DNA of 64,000 nt from Roseiarcus sp963820775 (GTDB taxonomy: Bacteria > Pseudomonadota > Alphaproteobacteria > Rhizobiales > Beijerinckiaceae), in the NCBI GenBank assembly GCA_963820775.1, contig CAWGBF010000015.1:1342958-1406957 (forward strand), read 5' to 3'. Under the pieces are notes generated by a model, which worked only from the letters and a program-made list of their open reading frames with translations, ran no database searches and had not been told where the DNA came from. The stretch's first letter is position 1; each line of letters starts with the position of its first letter. The position numbers and the translations under genes were made by a program. Positions 18,060 through 26,928 of this stretch are shown here, piece by piece.

Positions 18060-18701
18060 ATGGACACACTTAAAGCGGCATCTCTTATCATAAACGCTCT
18101 AGTGCTAGTGGTTGTCATCACCTTGTTAGTCTATACAATATTTGGCAAAAAACAAGATATCGTGCGCGTTTCTGTATTAGGAATTGTGCTTAATTTAACG
18201 GGTAGGCTACAGGAGCATTTTTTTTCTCCTCTTTCTGACGCCTGGTTTCGGGTATATACCTTCAATCAAGATAACCGGTTGTGGAAAAACAGCCCCAAGA
18301 CGCTCGACGTGACGAGGGGTGTCTCTTTATTCTGGTTAGGCCATGACTTGATGTGGACGGCCATCGCTCTCATTTCTCAAAGAGAACCAAAGCAAATACG
18401 ACGTGGATTAACTCTTAGTGGATGGCAAATGGAACAGTCAGGTCTCTCGTTTACAAATGAATATGCCCAACTAAGAAGTGCTGTCACCGATTTTAACGAC
18501 GATCCCGAATTTTGGACTGACAAGCAACGTTCCGAACTTGCGTCACGATTAATAACATGGGCACATGTGATCGGTGTCAATATTTTAAATCAACGTGTTC
18601 ATGGAAAAGGTATCTACTTTCCGCTCCCACCCAGACCCAGCGACGACGAGAACGTCGCAGAAAATGGAATATTCGCAGTTGGGGGTAAGGTCCCAAACTA
18701 G
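18060..18701 (+). CDS. Membrane-anchored hypothetical protein, AT-rich
   Basis: I do not recognise this 213-residue protein. It has one N-terminal membrane helix (AASLIINALVLVVVITLLVY), a second weak hydrophobic segment around 85-100 (WLGHDLMWTAIALIS), and a soluble C-terminal part with a Pro-rich region (FPLPPRPSDD). GGAGG lies eight bases upstream of the start. Its codons end far more often in A or T than in neighbouring genes, which points to recent acquisition as cargo of the island. Confidence 0.65.
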   Translation: MDTLKAASLIINALVLVVVITLLVYTIFGKKQDIVRVSVLGIVLNLTGRLQEHFFSPLSDAWFRVYTFNQDNRLWKNSPKTLDVTRGVSLFWLGHDLMWTAIALISQREPKQIRRGLTLSGWQMEQSGLSFTNEYAQLRSAVTDFNDDPEFWTDKQRSELASRLITWAHVIGVNILNQRVHGKGIYFPLPPRPSDDENVAENGIFAVGGKVPN

Positions 18702-18869
18702 GAGGGGCGCTTTCTGCCGCTATATACCGAAGGGCGAATGCGATCGAACCGGCGATGTCATACTGCGCCCTTCGTGCGCGCGTGTCTTTGTGACGCAAAC
18801 CCCGGGTTGTAGAAAGGGTTACGTTGTGCTGAGATACCCCTGCTAATCGCTAAAGGTCGGGGGTACGCC

Positions 18870-19571
18870 ATGAAACTGAAATTGCTCTGTTCCGTCCCGG
18901 CTTTGTGTCTGGCTGGCTTTGCTTCCCAAGCGTCGGTAGCAGCATCGTTGAATCCGACCAGCTACAACATGCCTAACGGGGATGGCCAACTAAACGGAGG
19001 CGAATTTAACTACTGGGACGCAACCTACAATGGCAGCGGCGCGACGACCATGGACAGCGCGCCGTTGAGCGGCGGTCTGGGCGTCCTTACAGACGGATTT
19101 GCCTCACCCGATCCTTGGAACAGCGTATCAAATCTTTCTGGCACTGGCCCCTATGTTGGCTGGCAATGGCGGAATAATGGCGACCCAACCATCGCCTTCA
19201 ATTTCGCGGGGCCGGTGCGCGTCAATACGATTTCGCTGGCGGTTGACAATACGCAAATAGGCGGCGTCTTTGCGCCGGTCGCCTTGACCATTGACGGGAC
19301 AACGTACACGCCGACGGTCACGGCAATCTCCGCCACGTCGGAGTGGTTGACCGTATCTGGCCTGTTGTTGGTGGGCAGCACGCTGACTGTCACGCCAGAT
19401 CACGATCCGCATGGCGCGTCGATGTGGATGTTTGTCAGTGAGGCTCAATTCACAGGGGGTGCCGTTCCCGAACTCTCGACCTGGGCTATGATGCTGCTTG
19501 GCTTCGCGGGCCTTGGCTTCGCGGGCTATAAGCGCCGCGGGGCGTTGGCTCGCACGGCGGTTCGCGTCTGA
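18870..19571 (+). CDS. PEPxxWA-CTERM sorting-domain protein
   Basis: The 233-residue protein has a signal peptide (MKLKLLCSVPALCLAGFAS), a beta-rich Gly/Asn/Thr body, and a C-terminal sorting tag: VPELSTWAMMLLGFAGLGFA followed by basic GYKRR. This is the PEP-CTERM/PEPxxWA pattern recognised by exosortases, which cleave the tag and place the protein at the cell surface or in exopolysaccharide. No exosortase gene is in the window. Its presence in a phage-type island is unusual, so it is probably cargo. Confidence 0.85.
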   Translation: MKLKLLCSVPALCLAGFASQASVAASLNPTSYNMPNGDGQLNGGEFNYWDATYNGSGATTMDSAPLSGGLGVLTDGFASPDPWNSVSNLSGTGPYVGWQWRNNGDPTIAFNFAGPVRVNTISLAVDNTQIGGVFAPVALTIDGTTYTPTVTAISATSEWLTVSGLLLVGSTLTVTPDHDPHGASMWMFVSEAQFTGGAVPELSTWAMMLLGFAGLGFAGYKRRGALARTAVRV

Positions 19572-19601
19572 CTCCGTTCTCTGGCGAGCCTTCAGGATCA
19601 C

Positions 19602-19622
19602 GTCGCTGTAGCTCTCGCCGGG
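19602..19622. repeat. Short repeat, copy 3 of 3
   Basis: GTCGCTGTAGCTCTCGCCGG plus G. Reverse reading gives WPGESYSDVILKARQ. It lies 31 bases past the PEP-CTERM gene. Confidence 0.6.
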
Positions 19623-19867
19623 CCACGGATCGCGCCGAGGCGGTCGACCGTCCCCTGGTCCAGGCCAAATGACCACGTCGCCCTGTTTCGGTCGGGCTAG
19701 TGGGCCACGCCTGCGTGTCGGCCGGCAAAGTCCGCCTTGATCGCCGTGTACGCTTGCCGATCATGGGACCGCGGGTTAGCCGATCCAGCTCAATCCGACC
19801 TCCCCATGTCTGTCGGGTATCCGACTTCCGCCATCGTGATAATCCTAGCGTAATCTGGGGGCGGGAA

Positions 19868-19996
19868 ATGCGGAGGGCTTTGATGATAGCGCTCGTCCTC
19901 GAATTATGCGGCGGCGTCTGCGCCCTGTCGACGATTGCCTTCCTCGGCCTGGCTTCTGTGAGCAAGTTGAGGCCGGATTTGAAGGAGGGGCCTTGA
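19868..19996 (+). CDS. Possible small membrane protein
   Basis: A 42-codon frame MRRALMIALVLELCGG followed by further hydrophobic residues could be a single-span small protein, with GCGGG just upstream. There is no homologue I recognise, and it may be chance. Confidence 0.25.
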   Translation: MRRALMIALVLELCGGVCALSTIAFLGLASVSKLRPDLKEGP

Positions 19997-20123
19997 TACT
20001 GATCTCCGCCCATCTCCTCGCGCGGAATCTCCCCACGCGAGGCGACAAAGCGCGCACCAGCCGGGAGAAAGGCGTGCCTGAACATCAGATTCGCATGGCG
20101 CCCTAAATGTTCCGTTACCCAGC

Positions 20124-20150
20124 AAAAAAAGGGCGGCCCTAGAGCCGCCG
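20124..20150 (-). terminator. Intrinsic terminator after the resolvase remnant
   Basis: On the minus strand GGCGGC pairs with GCCGCC across a short loop (20132-20149), followed by seven T (20124-20130). It lies 22 bases beyond the resolvase stop. Confidence 0.7.
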
Positions 20151-20171
20151 CACCGCCCGCACTTGGTAGCC

Positions 20172-20620
20172 CTAAGCGGCCAGCTTCCTCTTGAGCTTCT
20201 GCACGGTCCCAACGCCGACGCTGTGAAGCTTCGCAAGCTTGACGACACCCACGCCGGCCTTGAGATCGGCGACAATGGCCGCAGCCTTGTCGGCTGCAAT
20301 AGTCGGGCGGCCGAACCTGACCCCGGAGGCCCTGGCGCGCGCCTGTCCTGCCAGAACGCGCTCTCTGAAGGTAGAGACCGACGCCGTAGCCCTTTAGCAG
20401 GCTGTTGAAAAAGTCGGCCGCGTGGGGTCGAAACCGTGAACACAATAGAATCCAACGGAGTCCGGAACGGAATCAAACTACGGCGGAAATGAGTTTTTCA
20501 ACAGCCTGCTAGATCGACCATAGCGCTAGCCACGTCGGCGAACGACCTACCGAGGGACTCTGGGCATTTCCGGGCGTCGTTTTCGATGGACTTCTGTATG
20601 GCCGACCAACTGCTGACACC
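20172..20620 (-). pseudogene. Serine resolvase remnant, split by a small TIR element
   Basis: Three pieces of a Tn3-type serine recombinase can be read in order on the minus strand: ESLGRSFADVASAMVDL (beyond 20513), KGYGVGLYLQ (about 20360-20395), and RERVLAGQARARASGVRFGRP followed by a C-terminal helix-turn-helix (VVKLAKLHSVGVGTVQKLKRKL). About 30 residues between the second and third piece are missing, and the 117-bp element at 20395 separates the first from the second. The catalytic Ser region was not found. The gene is dead. Confidence 0.7.
20395..20511. mobile_element. MITE-like element with 18-bp perfect terminal inverted repeats
   Basis: TAGCAGGCTGTTGAAAAA at the left is exactly complemented at the right end, enclosing about 80 non-coding bases. 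The flanks TTAG and CTAG resemble a CTAG target duplication with one change. Such ends are familiar from IS1182-like elements, so this is probably a non-autonomous derivative. It is inserted in the resolvase remnant. Confidence 0.75.
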
Positions 20621-20857
20621 GAGTGCAATTGGCTGGCCGGGCAACTCTATCCGGCCTGCAACAGCAGCCCTTAACCTATAATGAACCGGCTAACCACGCG
20701 TGTAACGCGTGCGCGTGTTCGTTTTGGCGAACCGTCCGAACTCTCTTGAACCGTGGCGCGAGACCTGAATTGACGTGCGGGCCGCCCACCGAAGAATGCA
20801 TTGGCACACGCTTAGTTGGCGGTCTAACATCACCTCCGGGGGAGCTTGGTGTGCCGA

Positions 20858-22645
20858 ATGACTGCCACCGAAGACGCCACATCACCCAATTTCGGCTTTC
20901 TGGCTAAGCGTTATCCAGAGTTGGAGCGGATTGCCGCGCGCAGCGAGCGCTACTTCTCTGGTGATCCCATCGTTTCCCTGATCACCCTTCGACAGTTCGG
21001 TGAGGCATTAGCGCAGCTCGTGGCGGCGCGCTCCGGTTTGTACATCGACCCAAACGAGCGCCAGCGCGATTTGCTCCGACGTCTCCGCGTTGACGGAAGG
21101 TACCCGTCAAACGTATTGGGCCTCTTTGATCAACTGCGTAAAGACGGTAATGCGGCAGCTCATCATCACACCGGCGACCATGCGAAGGCGCTTGAATGCT
21201 TAAAGACGGCGCGAAAGCTCGGGATCTGGTTTTACCGCACTTTTGACAATCACAATTTCAGACCACGCCCATTTCAGCCGCCGCACCCACCAATCGACGC
21301 AGCCACCGAACCCACAGCCGAGCTGGATAGATCAAGGGCCCAGAGGGACGCGGCACTTTCGGTTCGCATGGGCCCCATGAGCCTTAGTCGGAAACACCCG
21401 TTCGATTTCGCGTTGGCGGCCGCGGTCGCGGTCGCGGTCGCGGTGATCTATGCGTATGTGCCGCTGACCAGTGACGACATCGCAAGGCTTCGATGGCTTG
21501 ATGACATCAACGTCATCGTCAACAAGTCCCTCGCATCCGCAAAGCCGGAAGCGGGCCTTTCCCCAGTCGACCCAATCGCCGCAGCGAATGTCGACGAGGA
21601 CCTGGACTATCGAGTCGCTCAACGGATGAAGTCGCCCGAAGGATGGCGCTCCTTCTTGGCCGCCCATCCGGCTGGCCCCCATGCGCAATCTGCGCTAGCG
21701 GAGATCGACAAACTGCTTCCGGTCGAGAAGCCTCCCGCGCCGCTGGCTGCCCAGGCCTCTGATGGTGGGTCGTCAGATACGAAAACTCCGAGTGAGGACA
21801 GCTCACCTGGCCGGACTTCCTCACCGCCCGAGGTCACCACGCCTACCTCCGATGAAATCTGCAAACGCGACGAGGACCGTCTGCAGCGGTTGTCCAGCAG
21901 TCTGACGATCGATGAAGCATTGCGGTTCTTTGCTGAGTTGCGCTGCGAGAAGTTGCGACCGGAGCTCTTCCGCCTAACGGAGCGTCTGGACTACGAGGCT
22001 CCCACGGCCACCGCTGTTGCTACTCAAAGTCCTTCTTCAAGGGTCGCTCCAGCACAGGTTGCAAGAAGGCAAGCGAGCGGACCTCAGAATAAGACGCATT
22101 TGAGTGTCTCTTCGCGCAACTTTCAGCCAGGACGACATGCGAAGCGGTGGGCGGCCCCTAGCTTGCCACCAATCCTTTTGGCGCTTTTCGGCGAGCAGCC
22201 GAGGACCTGGACCGCGTTCCGACGAGCCCGAGCCAGCGGCGGACCGGGCGGCGGCGGATCGAGTGGCGGCGGCGCTATTGGTGGAGTGGCGAGCGCCGCC
22301 AGCGCCGCAAGTACCGGCGGGGTCGGATCGGGCGGTGGCGGTGGCCCTGGCGGCGGCGGTGGCGGTGGCCCTGGCGGCGGCGGCGGCGGTGGGCCTGGCG
22401 GCGGTGGCGGTGGGCCTGGCGGCGGTGGCGGTGGGCCTGGCGGCGGTGGGCCTGGCGGCGGTGGCGGTGGGCCTGGCGGCGGTGGCGGTGGGCCTGGCGG
22501 CGGCGGCGGTGGCCCTGGCGGCGGTGGCGGTGGGCCTGGCGGCGGTGGGCCTGGCGGCGGTGGCGGTGGCGGGCCTGGCGGCGGTGGCGGTGGACCTGGC
22601 GGCGGTGGCGGCGGGGGCGGCGGGCCTGGCGGCGGGGGCCATTGA
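20858..22645 (+). CDS. DUF4145-like protein with membrane segment and polyglycine tail
   Basis: Residues 1-125 (NFGFLAKRYPELERIAARSE, then LRQFGEALAQLVAARSGLY and KDGNAAAHHHTGD) match the DUF4145 region that opens type I restriction HsdR subunits and other nuclease-helicases. A membrane helix follows (FALAAAVAVAVAVIYAYV), then a WRSFLAAHPAGPHAQSALAE motif known from caspase-like and tetratricopeptide-type proteins, a Pro/Ser linker, and about 115 residues of Gly with regular Pro (PGGGG units). No nuclease or helicase domain is present. Met 20858 lies 13 bases after GGGGGAG; a TTG at 20846 is also in frame. The function is unknown. Confidence 0.7.
   Translation: MTATEDATSPNFGFLAKRYPELERIAARSERYFSGDPIVSLITLRQFGEALAQLVAARSGLYIDPNERQRDLLRRLRVDGRYPSNVLGLFDQLRKDGNAAAHHHTGDHAKALECLKTARKLGIWFYRTFDNHNFRPRPFQPPHPPIDAATEPTAELDRSRAQRDAALSVRMGPMSLSRKHPFDFALAAAVAVAVAVIYAYVPLTSDDIARLRWLDDINVIVNKSLASAKPEAGLSPVDPIAAANVDEDLDYRVAQRMKSPEGWRSFLAAHPAGPHAQSALAEIDKLLPVEKPPAPLAAQASDGGSSDTKTPSEDSSPGRTSSPPEVTTPTSDEICKRDEDRLQRLSSSLTIDEALRFFAELRCEKLRPELFRLTERLDYEAPTATAVATQSPSSRVAPAQVARRQASGPQNKTHLSVSSRNFQPGRHAKRWAAPSLPPILLALFGEQPRTWTAFRRARASGGPGGGGSSGGGAIGGVASAASAASTGGVGSGGGGGPGGGGGGGPGGGGGGGPGGGGGGPGGGGGGPGGGGPGGGGGGPGGGGGGPGGGGGGPGGGGGGPGGGGPGGGGGGGPGGGGGGPGGGGGGGGGPGGGGH
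22322..22640 (+). repeat. Imperfect tandem repeats (18-21 bp, GGC/GGT/CCT rich)
   Basis: The unit GGCGGTGGCGGTGGGCCT recurs with small length changes and encodes the Gly-Pro tail of the preceding protein. Such a tract can expand or contract by slippage. Confidence 0.85.
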
Positions 22646-22965
22646 CGCAGGTTTGTTTTGCGGGTCGCGCCAGCCGCCTCAAATGCGTCCCAGACTATTT
22701 CGAATAGGCGAGCAGCTTCTTCGACCGCGTTTGCCGCTTGTTGCAAGGCCTGGCGACCATCGCCCACTACTACGGACGGTGAGGCCAAACAAGGAGCGCT
22801 GGCAAACGCAACTACAATCGGTTTATCGCCAGTTGTCCGTGTTTTTGATGCGCCCGTCGGGTCAGGATATGTCGGCGCTATCAGGTTCGATGGAAGAAAG
22901 AAAGGATAGCGTAGTTCAATTCTTGAGGCGTGAAGAGGAGCCGCCCCGTATCAAATAGGTGAACC
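22646..22965. other. Intergenic after the polyglycine gene
   Basis: About 320 bases with short open frames on both strands and no recognisable domain. A minus-strand frame starting at 22788 reads helical residues and then an all-Pro tail opposite the Gly repeats; I treat it as a shadow. Confidence 0.4.
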
Positions 22966-23188
22966 ATGCGAAAGCTCTTGTTCGCGTCAGCATTCGCGCT
23001 ATTGGCTCTAGCCACGGTTCCCGCCCGTGGGATGCCGATCCTTCCGACTGCCAAAGCGCCCTCAGATATTGCACTCGTGGCCATGGGCTGCGGCCCAGGA
23101 TGGGTCCGAGGACCTCACGGAGGTTGCCATCGATGGCTATGGTTATGCCTACGGCTTCGGATACCATCCTTACTACTATCATACCTAA
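22966..23188 (+). pseudogene. Small exported GCGxGW-type protein, frameshifted
   Basis: A signal peptide (MRKLLFASAFALLALATVPA) is followed by GCGPGWVRGPHGGCH; then the sense reading moves to another frame as DGYGYAYGFGYHPYYYHT and stop. Small exported proteins with GCGxGWxRGPxGxC and a Tyr/Gly tail are common in Rhizobiales, function unknown. The slip is near 23132, and one extra base explains it. Confidence 0.6.
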
Positions 23189-23796
23189 CGAGGCAACTCC
23201 GCGCCCGCGTCGCGCGTGAGCGCGTCGTGCGACGACCTCCAACGTGTGACCTCCGGATGCGACGGATCGGCCGGAATTTGCATTAAAGCGCGGAAGCGCA
23301 TGAGTTCAGGAGCGCCGGAGGGCAACCAGCCCTGCATAAACGCCAAGATCCCTAATTTGCCCGCGAGCGCGCCGCGCAGCTCCTCGGCCTGGCGGAGGAT
23401 ATCGTCGAACTTCGGCGCCATCACTTCGACCGCCAGGGATCGAACGTGCAGCGTCTTGTAACCAAGCGCGGTCTCGACCTCGGCCAATTCTGTCTTCACA
23501 ATCGCCAGTGCGGATTTGCACGCTTCAATCGTCGACTCGACCGCGCGTACCGCACCGGGATCGGCCCTTGTCAGTTCCGCAACATCGCCGCCCGCAACGA
23601 GCGCCCGCACATGCGCGATCTTCGCGTCTTCGTCCCTCTCGCGCGCCGCCTCAAGCTGGCCCCGCGTCTCGTAAAGCTGGTCTTCAATTCTCGTCACGCT
23701 CGCGCGCAACGACGCGCAATGCGCTTCGGCATCTCGATGCAATTCGATCGCGTTCTTCAATGCGAGCCGCGGGCCGCCAATCTCAATTCTTGCCAT
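23185..23796 (-). CDS. Hypothetical coiled-coil protein of the phage-type gene block
   Basis: The 203-residue protein is mostly helical and charged (SVTRIEDQLYETRGQLEAAR and KTELAEVETALGY), suggesting coiled coils. I do not recognise a family. Met 23796 has GAGGAG eight bases upstream. It overlaps the end of the preceding 63-codon gene, so it is read with the small genes downstream of the terminase. Confidence 0.65.
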   Translation of the reverse strand: MARIEIGGPRLALKNAIELHRDAEAHCASLRASVTRIEDQLYETRGQLEAARERDEDAKIAHVRALVAGGDVAELTRADPGAVRAVESTIEACKSALAIVKTELAEVETALGYKTLHVRSLAVEVMAPKFDDILRQAEELRGALAGKLGILAFMQGWLPSGAPELMRFRALMQIPADPSHPEVTRWRSSHDALTRDAGAELPR

Positions 23797-23974
23797 CAAT
23801 CAACTCCTCAAGGAAAAAGCCCGCCGCTCGGTCATAGGAGCGAACCGAGCGGCGGGTCTGCAACGCCTCGCCCAGCGTGAGGGAACGAGGCGCGCTGCCG
23901 ACGTTTTTCGCCTCAGCGGCATTGGCGCTTTCGCCCCGGGTGCAAGCGCGAACAATTCCCCGGCGCGAAACCAT
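23783..23974 (-). CDS. Small hypothetical protein of the phage-type block
   Basis: The 63-residue frame begins directly after the stop of the upstream gene (stop 23975-23977, ATG at 23974) and overlaps the next gene by 14 bases, which suggests translational coupling. It contains SLTLGEALQTRRSVRSYDRA; the function is unknown. Confidence 0.5.
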   Translation of the reverse strand: MVSRRGIVRACTRGESANAAEAKNVGSAPRSLTLGEALQTRRSVRSYDRAAGFFLEELIDGKN

Positions 23975-24280
23975 TTAGCGAATGTACCTGGACGGGTTCG
24001 GCACACCGTCCAACAGCTTGTTCAGCGGCGAATGCGCCGGATTCAGAACTCGATCGACAATCTCGTCGATGCTCGCGTCCATCGCAGGCTCACGGCCGGT
24101 TATCTGCGACATCCCTGGCTCGCTCTCTTCGCTACAAGCGATGACCAAGTCGTCGAGCATTTTGCGCAGGCGCTCGCGGTCGTTTTCTTCATCGACGAGA
24201 CGGTCGAGAAATTTGTCGATGCTAGCGCGAACATTTCTCCGCTCGTTGTCGCTCGCCACGTCGAAATTAAGCCGTCGCAT
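23975..24280 (-). CDS. Small hypothetical protein of the phage-type block
   Basis: A 101-residue acidic, helical protein (IDKFLDRLVDEENDRERLRK and IDEIVDRVL). AAAGGAAAG lies eight bases upstream of the start. It is in the operon below the terminase. No family recognised. Confidence 0.6.
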   Translation of the reverse strand: MRRLNFDVASDNERRNVRASIDKFLDRLVDEENDRERLRKMLDDLVIACSEESEPGMSQITGREPAMDASIDEIVDRVLNPAHSPLNKLLDGVPNPSRYIR

Positions 24281-24309
24281 GTTCGCTTTCCTTTCCCCTA
24301 TTCGGGGGC

Positions 24310-24714
24310 TCAGATTCTCTCTGGGGCCCTAACGTCGTTAAACATCCTGGCGAGCTCGCTCTCGCCGGCGCGGGAAGGGGCGCGATCGCTCGTGAAGCCA
24401 ACGCGCCGTTGCTTTTCGGTGAACGAATCGGGGCGCAGAGACGAGGGAGTGTCGTCTTCGATGCCACCAATTCCGAGGTAGCCGAGAAGGCCCAGCTCGC
24501 AGGCTCGCTCGTACGCCGTTGCACTCATCGATCGTTGGAGATGAGTGTCGAGTTCGCCAGCATCATCACGCGCACCCTGGCCACGCCGATCCAATGCGCG
24601 CCTGCGACCAAATTCGTTGTTCGCGTCACGCGCCAAGCGCGCGGGCAGTGCTCGATCCAACGCTGCGCGCTTGGCGGGTGTCATCACGTCACACTGAATT
24701 CCGTTGATCACCAT
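24310..24714 (-). CDS. Small hypothetical protein of the phage-type block
   Basis: From Met 24714 (MVINGIQCDVMTPAKRAALD), with GGGAGA upstream, the product has 134 residues. It is basic in the first half and has a short Gly-rich motif (LGLLGYLGIGG). No family recognised. It follows the terminase by 17 bases. Confidence 0.6.
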   Translation of the reverse strand: MVINGIQCDVMTPAKRAALDRALPARLARDANNEFGRRRALDRRGQGARDDAGELDTHLQRSMSATAYERACELGLLGYLGIGGIEDDTPSSLRPDSFTEKQRRVGFTSDRAPSRAGESELARMFNDVRAPERI

Positions 24715-24731
24715 TTTGATTTCTCCCTGTT

Positions 24732-26214
24732 TCAGAAAATGCCCCGACCGGGATCTGGCAGGTACATGCGCGGCGATCGACTCGAATGACGCCCAGGCGT
24801 TCGAGCCCAATTCATCAGCTCAGGGCTGATCACCATCGGACCCGGTTGGCTCGCCGCGAGCGCGCACACGCCCGCGCAGGCGGCGCTCAGATCGTCATGG
24901 CGATCGCCGGCGCCATGGTCGACGCGATCGCGCCCCGAGCTTAGCGTGCGACGTTCAAGGCCCGAGAGTTGGGAAATCAGGCGCTGATTGTCGAGCAGGC
25001 GAACACGACCAGACGTCGCGAGCGGAAGAAACTCAAGGTAGTTCGCAGAAGTGTCCTTCTCGCAGTACCGATATTTCACGCCACACCGGGCGAAGGCATC
25101 GATGTTGTAGCCGGCTGCGAACTTATCACCGACACATGATGTCACCCGATATTGCTTGAAGAGAGCGCAAACATCGGCCGTGGTATTTTGTGGGTTGAAC
25201 GGGGGGCGCTGCTCAAACAGAGCATCAACGAAAACCTCGTCCCCTTCTCGATGCCCAACCGCAGCAGAAAAAGAATCGCGTCCCGTGCCGGATGCTGCAT
25301 CAGCGTAACCGAAATATGTCACGCGCTCCTTTGGAGGCCTCACGCTCACCCCGCGATCGACCATCGCGTCGATCGTATCCATCGTCAGAAAATTGGCGAC
25401 GTCATCCCTGAATTGAGCAAACCACTCGGCGCGCGCCGCCAGGGGATCGTCGGCCATCGCGCGCTCGATGATCGCCGGATCAATCGTTGGATAAAGCCGA
25501 TGTCGGCGCCTGAATAACGAGGGTGCGGTCGTCGCTTTTGCCAAAGCAGGAGCGATAACGCTCAAACAACAGCCCGCTTTTCTTGTGGGGCGAACTGATG
25601 ATTATCTTTAGGCTATCGGGCAGCGTGGCGAGCGCCGGTTCAAGCGCGCGATCGGTTTCGATGACGGGCGAGACCGAATCTTCGTCGGCATAAAACGCCG
25701 CCTCGTCCATGACCGCACAGAGCACACTTCGACCGCGGACCGCCCGATAATCGTTTGTTGCGATGACGATCTCGACACCGTTGCCAAGTTCGAGGCCAGT
25801 TTTCGTTTCGCCGGTGACCATCGCGGCCAATTCGGGGATGGTCTGGAAATACGAGGCCACGTAATTCTTGATGATGCGGGCCTGGTCCCGATCGCACGCC
25901 AACAGGAGAACGCTTGCGCGCTCGCCAGGGCGCAGGAGCCCAATGTGGCCTTGCTCAATGCCGGAGATCCAAGCTGCCATCAGCGAGGCCACAGAATCCT
26001 TCCCACTCCGGCGCCCGGCGATGATAACAAGCTCTTTCACCCGCTTATCCGGCGGCTCGCGCCCGCCCGCAAGCTCGCCGAACGTGATCAGATCTTCGGC
26101 AGTCATCGGCAGCGAAAACGCCGCGCGCAGGATTGCTTTCCACGCCCCCCAGGTCTCGCCGGGGAACCAAGGCCCGAAGACATTCGGCGCCTCCATAGCC
26201 TCGATCAGGTTCAT
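24732..26214 (-). pseudogene. terL: Phage terminase large subunit, one frameshift
   Basis: The N-terminal ATPase half has a Walker A-like AGRRSGKDSVAS, a region LLACDRDQARIIKNYVASYF, and Walker B LCAVMDEAAFYAD with SSPHKKSGLLFERYR. The C-terminal nuclease half has YPTIDPAII, YFGYADAASGTGRDSF, GDKFAAGYNID and GRDRVDHGAG followed by DDLSAACAG. In phages it pumps and cuts DNA during packaging. The halves are in different frames, meeting near 25495 after QAPTSA; one extra base explains it. Without it the length is 493 residues, normal. Confidence 0.85.
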
Positions 26215-26642
26215 CGCGCGGCGCCCCCATCAACCCGTGCGGCGGGGAACGTGCGACGAATATTGTCGTGGACGCTCGCCGGCGTTGGACGAGGCTTCTT
26301 GAGGCCAAGCCGCTGAAGCGTCCGGCCGAGGACGTTTGCGAGCCTGGTCATCTGCTCCATGTCAACGTCTTCGCCGGCGACGATCTTGGATTGCAGGCCT
26401 TCGACCTGGACAGTCATCGCCGCAGCTTGCCGGACGAGAATCTTGCTCGGCTCGCTCAGCTTGTCCTGGCCGCCGCAGTCATCCGCGAGCGCCATCGCAA
26501 CGTCGCGATAGCGACGAGCGACCATGCTACGGCCGTCGACACCGCGCAGAAACAGCGGATCATTGGTAACAGCGGATCGGACTTTCGTCGAACGAGCGAC
26601 GATCGTCGATCTTTCGGCAGACGATGTTGAAGTTGACAGCAC
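26211..26642 (-). CDS. Terminase small-subunit-like protein
   Basis: A 143-residue protein that overlaps the large terminase by four bases (ATGA), as small subunits often do. It contains SMVARRYRDVAMALADDCGG, SKILVRQAAAMTVQVEGLQS and an acidic GEDVDMEQMTRL segment, then a basic tail with LQRLGLKKPRPTP. The start is GTG at 26642, with GGAGG six bases upstream. The role is inferred from position and helical, basic character; I cannot confirm DNA-binding residues. Confidence 0.6.
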   Translation of the reverse strand: MLSTSTSSAERSTIVARSTKVRSAVTNDPLFLRGVDGRSMVARRYRDVAMALADDCGGQDKLSEPSKILVRQAAAMTVQVEGLQSKIVAGEDVDMEQMTRLANVLGRTLQRLGLKKPRPTPASVHDNIRRTFPAARVDGGAAR

Positions 26643-26928
26643 GAAACCTCCGAGCCTGTTGCCCTATTGTTGCCCTGGAGCTAGCTATTGTCAATATTTG
26701 CAAATGTTTTCAATTGCGTTCACCTGATCATCGATCCGGTGTTCATCGCTTGGATCAGCGCCAAGGCTCGGCCAAGGACCAGCCGATTCCGGGCCTACCC
26801 GGACATGATCCGCCTCGTTGGAAAAAATCTCCGCCTCGCGGCCAGTGCTCGGCTGGACGAGATCGGACCCGCACAAACGCTCGGGGCTGCTCTGTCTCTC
26901 TCTCGGCTGGCAGCGTTGGAGGGCCCGC

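Noticed and set aside
22322..22640. Possible CRISPR or VNTR array
   Set aside because: Repeats are contiguous without spacers and stay in the coding frame of the Gly-rich tail.
22123..22788. Minus-strand frame with a Pro-rich tail opposite the polyglycine repeats
   Set aside because: The Pro tail is the complement of the Gly repeats, and the first 45 residues match no family I know. The plus-strand reading has a recognisable N-terminal domain.
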